Notes under the pieces: model-generated | Database searches by the model: none | Seen by the model: the letters and a program-made list of their open reading frames with translations, nothing else | What the model was told of the DNA's origin: nothing | In this document: in pieces, positions 1 to 5,129 of the stretch | Layout of the letters: every line of letters starts with the position of its first letter | Position numbering within the stretch: position 1 is the stretch's first letter | Program-made: the position numbers and the translations under genes | Assembly (NCBI GenBank): GCA_026991055.1 | Contig: JALXCE010000223.1 | Coordinates: 1 to 5,129, forward strand | DNA length: 5,129 bases | Source: Caldifarciminota bacterium | Lineage (GTDB): Bacteria > Hydrothermota > Hydrothermia > B15-G9 > WFZT01 | Reading direction: 5' to 3'

Positions 1-669
1 CCTGTTGAGGAAGACCTTTCGTCTCTATTAAGTGATGAGGATATCTTCAAGACAGAGGAAAAAGAAGAAAGTCAACCAGAAAATCTCAACCTTGAAGAGC
101 CAGAGCTCCCATCAGACCTCGAATTTCCGGAAGAAATTACCTTTGAGGAGGAGAAACCTGAGGAAAAACCTCAGGAGGAAAAGGAAGAAATCCCCGGATT
201 AGAAGGGATTGGGGAGCTTCCACAGGAGAAAAAGGAAGAGCCTGAGCCGTTCGAGACAGTTGAAGAACATAAGGTGGAGCCCCCGGCAGTGGAGGAACCT
301 GTAAAGATACCTGAAGAGTCAATACAGGCCCCCGAAATCCAAGAATCTGAAGAGAAAAAAGCTGTGACACTGAATATTGATGAGGCCCTTCAAAATAAAT
401 TACTTGCCCTTTCATCAGGAATTGCTGGACTCTCGTCTGTGGTGGTTCTAAAAGGAGATGAAGTTGTCTCTACTACTTCAGAAAAGGATGTGGAGGAACT
501 GAAAGAGTATTTCAAAGCCGGGGTTGATGAAGCCTACTTTAAGACCGGCGAAACCCTCTATGTTCTCATCAGGGCTGGCGAGTTATCATTAATCGGAAAG
601 TGGAAACATGCCACACCTGGCTACTCACTTTTCATGGCGAAGAAACTTTTGAGGGAAATTCAGTCCTGA
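1..669 (+). CDS. Partial protein: Glu/Pro-rich acidic linker plus C-terminal Roadblock/LC7-like domain
   Basis: This reading frame is open from the first base, so the true start lies before the window; 222 residues and the TGA stop are visible. Residues 1-120 are low-complexity and very rich in Glu, Pro and Lys, with repeated PEE, EEP and EEK-type runs and no hydrophobic segment, which suggests a disordered acidic spacer. Residues 124-221 are compact. They read as helix (LNIDEALQNKLLAL), two strands (SSVVVLKGDEVVSTT), helix (KDVEELKEYFKAGV), strands (TLYVLIRAGELSLIGKW) and a final helix (SLFMAKKLLREI). That order and the 'G.sSvVVLkgdeVvs' pattern resemble the Roadblock/LC7 fold found in MglB-type regulators of small GTPases and in other bacterial scaffolds. 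This is an inference by pattern, not a firm family match. A GTG at 274 could be taken as a start, but it would cut the linker in mid-run and has no clear ribosome binding site. The function is unknown, and any N-terminal domain is out of view. The gene converges on ispG, and the two overlap by 10 bases. Confidence 0.75.
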   Translation, partial: PVEEDLSSLLSDEDIFKTEEKEESQPENLNLEEPELPSDLEFPEEITFEEEKPEEKPQEEKEEIPGLEGIGELPQEKKEEPEPFETVEEHKVEPPAVEEPVKIPEESIQAPEIQESEEKKAVTLNIDEALQNKLLALSSGIAGLSSVVVLKGDEVVSTTSEKDVEELKEYFKAGVDEAYFKTGETLYVLIRAGELSLIGKWKHATPGYSLFMAKKLLREIQS

Positions 670-1718
670 TTCTTTTCTAATTTTTCAATTTCTTCTAAAA
701 GGGCCTGAGGAATTTCTTCCTCTTTGACCTTTCTTATAATTTTGCCCTTTCTGAAAATTACGCCCCGCCCGGGTTCAGCAGCCACTCCGACATCGGCATC
801 CCTTGCCTCTCCCGGCCCATTTACCTCGCATCCCATGACAGCTACCTTTATGGGCAGTTTGACCCCTTTTAAGATCTCCTCTACTTCACCCACAATTTTC
901 AAGAGATTAACACGTGTCCTGCCGCACGTGGGACATGAGATCAGCATTGGGCCTCTCGAGCGAATTTCTAAGGCCTTGAGAATTTCCCAGGCAGCCCGGA
1001 CTTCTTCCACCGGGTCAGCTGTGAGTGACACCCTAATGGTGTCTCCTATCCCATCGGCAAGGAGTGCCCCAATACCAATGGCCGATTTGATTATTCCCGT
1101 GTATGCAGGACCAGCCTCAGTAACTCCCACGTGAAGTGGGTAATGAGTCTTGCTGGCGAGCATTCTGTAGGCTTTGATAGTCATCGGGACGGATGCTGAT
1201 TTGACAGAGATAACAATGTCCTCGAAGTCTTCATCCTCGAAGAATTTTACCCACCTGATCGCGCTTTCTACCATGGCTTCGGCTGTTACGCCACCATGCT
1301 TGTCAATCAAATCAATCTCAAGAGAGCCCGAATTTACACCAATCCTGATGGGAACTCTGTTCGTCTTAGCAGCTTGAATAACCTCACGAACCCTGTCTTT
1401 ACCACCAATGTTGCCTGGATTGATCCTTATTTTGTCGGCACCTGCCTCTATTGCAGCAATAGCAAGCTTATGGTTGAAATGGATATCTGCAACAAGTGGG
1501 ACATCTGGAACAATTTTTCTAATTTCTTTAAAGGCGTTGAGGTCTTTCCACGTGGGGATCGCAACTCGCACAATTTCACAACCTGCGTCCACCAGTCTAT
1601 TGATCTGCTCGACTGTAGCATCAATATCATGAGTGAGGGTTGATGTCATGGATTGAACAGCAACTGGATGATCACCACCAATAATTACCTTTCCGATTTT
1701 AACTTCCTTAGTCCTCAT
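660..1718 (-). CDS. ispG: 4-hydroxy-3-methylbut-2-enyl diphosphate synthase (IspG/GcpE)
   Basis: IspG is a cytosolic iron-sulfur enzyme of the MEP (non-mevalonate) isoprenoid pathway. It reductively opens 2-C-methyl-D-erythritol 2,4-cyclodiphosphate to give HMBPP, using ferredoxin or flavodoxin electrons. The 352 residues from ATG 1718 match the usual two-domain bacterial form. The N-terminal TIM-barrel part carries VAVQSMTST, PLVADIHF, KIRINPGNIG, PIRIGVNSGSLE, TEAGPAYTG and GIGDTIRVSLTADPVEE. The C-terminal cluster domain carries SCPTCGR (Cys262, Cys265) and GCEVNGPGEA (Cys297, Glu304), the three Cys and one Glu that bind the 4Fe-4S cluster in this family. The plant/Chlamydia-type inserted middle domain is absent. 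An in-frame TTG at 1727 would add three residues, but the only purine-rich stretch (AAAGAGA, 1734-1728) abuts it with no spacing. The same stretch lies 9 bases before ATG 1718, and family members begin near MR-x-K-x-VKIG, so ATG 1718 is preferred. The gene is last in the operon and overlaps gmk by 11 bases. No terminator is visible after it. Confidence 0.97.
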   Translation of the reverse strand: MRTKEVKIGKVIIGGDHPVAVQSMTSTLTHDIDATVEQINRLVDAGCEIVRVAIPTWKDLNAFKEIRKIVPDVPLVADIHFNHKLAIAAIEAGADKIRINPGNIGGKDRVREVIQAAKTNRVPIRIGVNSGSLEIDLIDKHGGVTAEAMVESAIRWVKFFEDEDFEDIVISVKSASVPMTIKAYRMLASKTHYPLHVGVTEAGPAYTGIIKSAIGIGALLADGIGDTIRVSLTADPVEEVRAAWEILKALEIRSRGPMLISCPTCGRTRVNLLKIVGEVEEILKGVKLPIKVAVMGCEVNGPGEARDADVGVAAEPGRGVIFRKGKIIRKVKEEEIPQALLEEIEKLEKNQD

Positions 1719-2325
1719 CGCCGACAATCTCTTTGAGGTTAACTATCCTTTCCCTTCTCATTCGCTCAGCTTTTATGATGCTTATAACGTTATCGGTGGC
1801 AACTTCACGAATGTCGTTCAAAACGATGTAGTCGTACTCGTATCCCCATTTCATCTCCTCTTTTGAGAGAGCTAGACGGAGTTTTAGTTTTTCAGGGCTT
1901 TCTGCCCCTCTCGAGATGAGTCTCCTTCTCAGCTCCTCAATCGAGGGAGGAAGCAGGAAAACACTGACAACATCTTTCCCGTATAGCTTTTCGAGGGCCC
2001 TTTTTCCATGTATGTCGAGGTCAAGAATCACGTCTCTCCCCTCTTTTAATGCCCTGTCAATGGGGTCCTTAGGTGTGCCGTAGTACTCACCATAAATTTC
2101 GGCCCATTCAACGACTTTCCCTTCATCTATCCATTTTGCGAAAGTCTCGTGTGAAACAAATATGTAGTCTTTACCATCAACCTCTCCGGGTCTCTTTTTA
2201 CGAGTAGTTGCGGAAACGGAGTAAAAGAGATCATTCATTTTTTGGAGCACCATCCTCACGATGGTAGTCTTGCCCGAGCCGGATGGTGCAGATACAACAA
2301 TCAGAAATGGCCGGTGCTTTATCAT
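1708..2325 (-). CDS. gmk: Guanylate kinase
   Basis: Guanylate kinase transfers phosphate from ATP to GMP (or dGMP), giving GDP for RNA/DNA synthesis and (p)ppGpp metabolism in the cytosol. At 205 residues it is full length for the family. The P-loop is SAPSGSGKTT (12-21), with Ala at the first P-loop position as in other bacterial Gmk proteins. The GMP-binding region has SVSATTRKKRPGE (36-48), Tyr54 in KDYIFV, Glu73 in VVEWAE and the YYGT signature (81-84). VILDLDIHG (99-107) is the Walker-B-like segment; it has His where many homologues have Gln (D-x-QG). The LID arginines are in RRRLISRG (133-140), followed by LRLALSKEEM and EYDYIVLND (163-171). The ATG at 2325 overlaps the yicC stop as ATGA and is preceded by AAGGA (2337-2333) at 7-base spacing, so the start is secure. 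It is followed by ispG rather than rpoZ, the common neighbour elsewhere. Confidence 0.97.
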   Translation of the reverse strand: MIKHRPFLIVVSAPSGSGKTTIVRMVLQKMNDLFYSVSATTRKKRPGEVDGKDYIFVSHETFAKWIDEGKVVEWAEIYGEYYGTPKDPIDRALKEGRDVILDLDIHGKRALEKLYGKDVVSVFLLPPSIEELRRRLISRGAESPEKLKLRLALSKEEMKWGYEYDYIVLNDIREVATDNVISIIKAERMRRERIVNLKEIVGDED

Positions 2326-3197
2326 TCCACGTTCCTTACCTGTTCCTTGATTTTCTCCACTTCTTCACGCATAAGGATGGTGTATTTTATCACATCGACG
2401 TCAACGCTTTTGTTTGAAAGGGTGGTGATTTCCCTGTGAAGCTCCTGACTGTAAAAGTCCAGCTTCCTACCTACCGGGTCTTTTGAATTATTGAGAATTT
2501 CGTCAATGTTGTGAATATGGGCCTTTATCCTCGAAATTTCCTCGTTCACATCCAGCTTATTGGCCCAGTAAACAAGTTCCGTGTTCAGTCTGTTATCAAG
2601 CTGTGGATCGTCTCCCAGCTCCTCTTTAAGTTCCTCAAAGGATTCCCTTATCTTCTGTTTCCTTCTCTCAATTTCCTTCTCCTTAAGCTGCTCCACCTTT
2701 TTGAGGTATTTTGCAAGATTTTCGAGTTTAGCCTTTATATCCGCCCTTATTTTTTCACCCTCTGTTTCCCTTGATTTAATCATTTCGTCTATGGCTCTGT
2801 CAACGAGCTCCATCACCTTTCCGCTGTCTTCAAGCTTTTCGGCATCTTCCCTCTTAATGACTCCAGGCAGATCAAGGAGTTTTGCCACATCTACTGTGTA
2901 CTTCCCCTTGACATTCTTCTTCAAATTTTCAAGGATGCTGTTGAGGAGGTCAGTATTTATTTCGAGCTTTTCTGAGTAAGTTGGAAGCTTTTCTACTTTG
3001 ACCTTGATTTTCACAAGTCCGCGTGAAATCTTATCGCGAACACGTTTCCTTATATCATTTTCAAGGTGTTCGATGCATTCAGGAAGGTAAACATGTAGAT
3101 CAAGGAATCTGCTGTTAAGGCTAACAGCCTCTACAGTTATCTTAAAATTTTCTATGTCATCCTGGGCCCTCCCGAACCCGGTCATGCTTCTAATCAT
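2322..3197 (-). CDS. yicC: YicC/YloC-family endoribonuclease
   Basis: Family members (E. coli YicC, B. subtilis YloC) are reported to be endoribonucleases; in E. coli YicC is linked to small-RNA decay with PNPase. The protein is 291 residues, close to the ~287 of E. coli. It opens with the diagnostic MIRSMTGFGR, followed by VEAVSLNSRFLDLHVYLPE (23-41) of the N-terminal YicC domain. Residues ~148-195 are a long Lys/Glu-rich, probably coiled-coil helix. The C-terminal DUF1732 part has RLNTELVYWANKLDVNEEISRI (203-224), His227 in RIKAH where homologues have RL-x-SH, GRKLDFYSQELHRE (243-256), TTLSNKS (258-264), and the closing EVEKIKEQVRNVE. The ATG forms an ATGA overlap with the glmS stop. There is only a weak GTGGA directly before the start, so translation probably depends on coupling to glmS. 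The yicC-gmk adjacency is conserved widely among bacteria; the reason for it is not established. Confidence 0.95.
   Translation of the reverse strand: MIRSMTGFGRAQDDIENFKITVEAVSLNSRFLDLHVYLPECIEHLENDIRKRVRDKISRGLVKIKVKVEKLPTYSEKLEINTDLLNSILENLKKNVKGKYTVDVAKLLDLPGVIKREDAEKLEDSGKVMELVDRAIDEMIKSRETEGEKIRADIKAKLENLAKYLKKVEQLKEKEIERRKQKIRESFEELKEELGDDPQLDNRLNTELVYWANKLDVNEEISRIKAHIHNIDEILNNSKDPVGRKLDFYSQELHREITTLSNKSVDVDVIKYTILMREEVEKIKEQVRNVE
2333..2337 (-). promoter_or_regulatory. Shine-Dalgarno site of gmk inside the yicC 3' end
   Basis: AAGGA lies 7 bases before the gmk ATG at 2325, within the last codons of yicC. With the ATGA stop/start overlap it indicates that gmk can both reinitiate from yicC and recruit ribosomes itself. 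It supports the chosen gmk start. Confidence 0.65.
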
Positions 3198-5017
3198 TCC
3201 ACTGTCACACTCTTTGCAAGATTTCTTGGTTTATCAACGTCGCAGTTTCTCAAAACGGCGATATGATATGCCAATAATTGTAAAGGAATTATGGAAAGAA
3301 TTGGAGTGAATATTTCAAGTGTCTCTGGAACATAGATAATTTCCTCACCAAATTCCTTGACTTCCTCGTCACCTTCAGTGGCGACGATGATGATTCTACC
3401 ACCACGGGCCTTTACCTCCTGGATGTTGGAGATGGTCTTTTCATAAACTGAGGTTTTCGGTGCGACTACCACCACAGGCAGGTTTTCATCGACCAGCGCA
3501 ATGGGGCCATGCTTCATTTCACCCGCTGCGTATCCTGTCGCATGAATGTACGAAATTTCCTTAAGCTTTAGCGCACCCTCGAGAGCTGTGGGAAAATTGA
3601 TTCCCCTACCGAGGAACATGAAATTGTTGGCGTTGTAAAATTTCTCTGCGATGTGCTGAATCTGTGCTTCGTGGGATAGGACGACTCTCATCTTTTCAGG
3701 TAGTGTCTTAAGCTCATTGACGTATTTCTTGAGCTCATCATCCGGAATATAGCCCTTGAGGTATCCGATCTCGAGGGAAAGCAGGGCAAGAATCAGAAGC
3801 TGGGCGGTGTAGGCCTTTGTTGAGGCAACACCTATTTCAGGTCCCGCGTTTATGTAAATCACGTAGTCAGATTCGCGGGCAATGGTACTTTCCTGGACGT
3901 TGATTATCGAAAGCACGTCAAGTCCATTTTTCTTGGCAAGCCTCACTCCGGCAAGTGTGTCTGCTGTTTCGCCCGATTGACTTATAGCAACCACCAGTGT
4001 ACGGGGATCAAATACTGGATTCTTGTAACGAAATTCAGAGGAATATTCAGCGACACTTTTGACCCTCGCAAGGTCCTGGAGCATGTAAGTCCCAATTATG
4101 CCGGCGTGCAGGGACGTGCCGGAGGCCTGGATGTAAAACTCATTCTTATTGAGAAGAATACGTCTGAGGTTGAAATCCTTAAGAATCTGGGGCTCGCCGG
4201 ATTTCAGGTAGCTTGCGATATTTTTCACAAACACCTTGGGCTGCTCATGAATCTCCTTGAGCATGTAGTGGGGGAAGCCTTCTTTTTCGACCATGTCGGC
4301 TTCCCAGGTGATTTCCTTTATCTCTTTTTCTTTCGGATTGCCTTCAAAGTCATAAATTTGAAAGGAATCCTGGCGTGCAACAACGATTTCACCGTCGTCA
4401 AGTGTGATAATCCTTTTGGTATGTGAGAGAAGGGCTGGAATATCTGATGCAAAGAGCATTTCGTTATCGCCTACGCCAAGGATAAGGGGTGATGCCATTC
4501 TTACACCAATGATTTTGTCAGGCTCAAGAGTAGAGATGACTACAAATGCGAATGCGCCTTTTAATTTCTTAATAGTTTTGAGGATAGCTTCCAGCATGTC
4601 TCCGTCGTAATTTTCTTCGATGAGATGTGGGATTACTTCACTGTCTGTATCTGATTTAAAAAAATGCCCCCTTTCTGTGAGTTCTTTTTTAAGCTCAATA
4701 TAATTTTCAATGATACCGTTGTGGACAACTGCAATGGTGTTATTGCAATCTGTGTGAGGATGGGCATTTTCGTCGGTAACCTTTCCATGGGTTGCCCATC
4801 GTGTGTGACCAATACCAACGTTTCCCTTTATTGGCTTTCCATTTACGAGAGAATAGAGGTCAACTATTCTCCCCTTTCTTTTCCTGATGAAAAGCTCCCC
4901 CTCATGGATTGCCGCAATCCCCGCAGAGTCATAGCCTCTGTATTCAAGTTTTTCGAGACCCACGAGGATTACGGAGTCTACGTCTTTATTGCCGATGTAA
5001 CCAACTATTCCACACAT
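3194..5017 (-). CDS. glmS: Glutamine--fructose-6-phosphate aminotransferase (isomerizing)
   Basis: GlmS makes glucosamine-6-phosphate from fructose-6-phosphate and glutamine, the committed step to UDP-GlcNAc for peptidoglycan and glycans, in the cytosol. From ATG 5017 the protein is 607 residues, matching the family (~609 in E. coli). Residues 2-240 form the class II glutaminase domain: the catalytic N-terminal Cys (MCGIVGYIG), EYRGYDSAG, HTRWATHG (71-78, Arg73), HNGIIEN (Asn100, Gly101) and SDTDSE (Asp125). Two SIS sugar-isomerase domains follow: SGTSLHAG (299-306), AISQSGETADT (344-354), GVASTKAYTAQ (396-406), then GALKLKEISYIHATGY (481-496, Glu487) and GEMKHGP (499-505, His503). The tail DKPRNLAKSVTVE contains the conserved Lys602. 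The first SIS motif reads ASGTSLHAG where most homologues have ACGTSYHAG; the catalytic residues are intact. The frame stays open upstream to a GTG at 5122, but that extension is a translation of the tRNA and would bury the nucleophilic Cys. A strong Shine-Dalgarno site 5 bases before ATG 5017 settles the start. The gene is first of the protein genes in the operon. Confidence 0.98.
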   Translation of the reverse strand: MCGIVGYIGNKDVDSVILVGLEKLEYRGYDSAGIAAIHEGELFIRKRKGRIVDLYSLVNGKPIKGNVGIGHTRWATHGKVTDENAHPHTDCNNTIAVVHNGIIENYIELKKELTERGHFFKSDTDSEVIPHLIEENYDGDMLEAILKTIKKLKGAFAFVVISTLEPDKIIGVRMASPLILGVGDNEMLFASDIPALLSHTKRIITLDDGEIVVARQDSFQIYDFEGNPKEKEIKEITWEADMVEKEGFPHYMLKEIHEQPKVFVKNIASYLKSGEPQILKDFNLRRILLNKNEFYIQASGTSLHAGIIGTYMLQDLARVKSVAEYSSEFRYKNPVFDPRTLVVAISQSGETADTLAGVRLAKKNGLDVLSIINVQESTIARESDYVIYINAGPEIGVASTKAYTAQLLILALLSLEIGYLKGYIPDDELKKYVNELKTLPEKMRVVLSHEAQIQHIAEKFYNANNFMFLGRGINFPTALEGALKLKEISYIHATGYAAGEMKHGPIALVDENLPVVVVAPKTSVYEKTISNIQEVKARGGRIIIVATEGDEEVKEFGEEIIYVPETLEIFTPILSIIPLQLLAYHIAVLRNCDVDKPRNLAKSVTVE

Positions 5018-5022
5018 TTTCC

Positions 5023-5028
5023 CCTCCT
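5023..5028 (-). promoter_or_regulatory. Strong Shine-Dalgarno site of glmS
   Basis: On the minus strand AGGAGG at 5028-5023 lies 5 bases before ATG 5017, in the purine run AGAGGAGGGGAAA. It is a full match to the anti-SD core and fixes the glmS start at the codon preceding the catalytic Cys, rejecting the upstream GTG at 5122. The site sits in the 26-base gap after the tRNA. It can be drawn in a small CTCC-AAGA-GGAG hairpin (5035-5024), or paired with the tRNA 3' strand (see findings). Confidence 0.85.
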
Positions 5029-5043
5029 CTTGGAGCTGGATTA

Positions 5044-5128
5044 TGCCGGAGGAGGGATTCGAACCCTCACGGTATTTGGTACCAGCGGATTTTGAATCCG
5101 CCGCGTCTTCCAGTTCCGCCACTCCGGC
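5044..5128 (-). tRNA. tRNA-Leu(CAA), complete, without encoded CCA
   Basis: This 85-base class II tRNA folds fully. The acceptor stem is GCCGGAG (5128-5122) with CTCCGGC (5051-5045), and the discriminator base is A at 5044. The D arm is GCG...CGC with the GG pair in CTGGAAGA. The anticodon stem GCGGA/TCCGC encloses loop TTCAAAA, giving anticodon CAA (5094-5092), which reads UUG. The long variable arm is GGTA-CCAAA-TACC, typical of Leu. The T arm is GAGGG-TTCGAAT-CCCTC. It resembles E. coli tRNA-Leu(CAA) arm by arm. The bases after the discriminator are TAA, so CCA must be added enzymatically. The gene ends 26 bases before the glmS start codon and starts one base from the window edge, so its promoter is not visible. 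Confidence 0.97.
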
Positions 5129-5129
5129 A

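Larger units (their letters stand above)
660..5128 (-). other. Probable operon: tRNA-Leu - glmS - yicC - gmk - ispG
   Basis: All five genes are on the minus strand with spacings of 26 bases (tRNA to glmS), -4 (glmS/yicC), -4 (yicC/gmk) and -11 (gmk/ispG). There is no room for a promoter or terminator between the protein genes, so one transcript and translational coupling are the natural reading. Inclusion of the tRNA in the same transcript is an inference from the 26-base gap, which cannot easily hold a separate promoter. The transcript start would lie beyond position 5129. No terminator hairpin is evident after the ispG stop at 660. Confidence 0.8.

Noticed and set aside
1..360. Glu/Pro-rich stretch as a DNA tandem repeat
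   Set aside because: The codons vary and the unit length is irregular; it is amino-acid compositional bias, not a nucleotide repeat array.
137..415. Minus-strand open frame of 92 codons antisense to the acidic linker
   Set aside because: Its Phe/Pro/Leu/Ser-rich product is the complement of Glu/Pro/Lys codons, and it lacks a ribosome binding site; a shadow.
655..692. Possible terminator around TCAG-TC-CTGA followed by T-rich sequence
   Set aside because: The stem is at most 4 base pairs with an impossible 2-base loop (3 pairs with a 4-base loop), followed by a mismatch, and the T tract is interrupted. Too weak to call.
724..1134. Plus-strand open frame of 136 codons antisense to ispG
   Set aside because: It is a shadow of the strongly conserved ispG coding frame, with no family resemblance and no ribosome binding site that I can see.
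1719..1727. TTG 1727 as the ispG start
   Set aside because: The purine-rich stretch directly abuts the TTG, leaving no spacing, and family N termini align with the ATG at 1718.
2581..2979. Plus-strand open frame of 132 codons antisense to yicC
   Set aside because: Its product is a Ser/Phe/Leu-rich string, as expected from the complement of Lys/Glu-rich codons; yicC is clearly the real gene.
3977..4426. Plus-strand open frame of 149 codons antisense to glmS
   Set aside because: It lies wholly within the conserved glmS frame and shows no recognisable domain.
5018..5043. glmS ribozyme or riboswitch ahead of glmS
   Set aside because: Only 26 bases separate the tRNA from the glmS start, far too short for the glmS ribozyme. 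Control by that mechanism is excluded here unless it lay upstream of the tRNA.
4664..5095. Plus-strand open frame of 143 codons antisense to the glmS 5' end and the tRNA
   Set aside because: It runs across the glmS N terminus and into the tRNA complement, so its C-terminal residues are tRNA sequence; it is not a gene.

Overview
The window is ordinary bacterial chromosome from a gene-dense genome of moderate GC content. All five protein genes and the one tRNA are packed end to end, with almost no intergenic DNA. The bacterial assignment rests on IspG of the MEP isoprenoid pathway, a YicC/YloC-family RNase next to guanylate kinase, a bacterial-type GlmS, and a class II tRNA-Leu. The proteins are rich in Lys, Glu and Ile and poor in Gln, which leans towards a thermophilic or anaerobic lineage. 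I cannot name a phylum from the sequence.

Layout. On the plus strand, positions 1-669 hold the 3' part of a gene that begins before the window. It encodes a long Glu/Pro-rich acidic linker followed by a ~100-residue C-terminal domain that looks like a Roadblock/LC7 fold. Everything else is on the minus strand and reads right to left: tRNA-Leu(CAA) (5128-5044), glmS (5017-3194), yicC (3197-2322), gmk (2325-1708) and ispG (1718-660). The glmS/yicC and yicC/gmk junctions are 4-base ATGA stop/start overlaps, and gmk/ispG overlap by 11 bases, so the four genes are almost certainly one translationally coupled operon. The tRNA ends only 26 bases before the glmS start codon and probably belongs to the same transcript. 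ispG and the plus-strand gene converge and overlap by 10 bases at their stop codons.

The four operon genes supply core growth functions: glucosamine-6-phosphate for cell wall and glycans (GlmS), RNA turnover (YicC), GDP for RNA/DNA precursors (Gmk), and isoprenoid precursors for quinones and the wall lipid carrier (IspG). The yicC-gmk pairing is widely conserved in bacteria. Having glmS in front and ispG behind, with no rpoZ after gmk, is less usual.

I found no mobile element, CRISPR array, phage gene or clearly novel system. The points most worth a second look are the tRNA/glmS junction (a spurious 35-residue reading-frame extension through the tRNA, and an 8-base complementarity between the tRNA 3' strand and the glmS ribosome binding site) and the partial acidic-linker/Roadblock-like protein.
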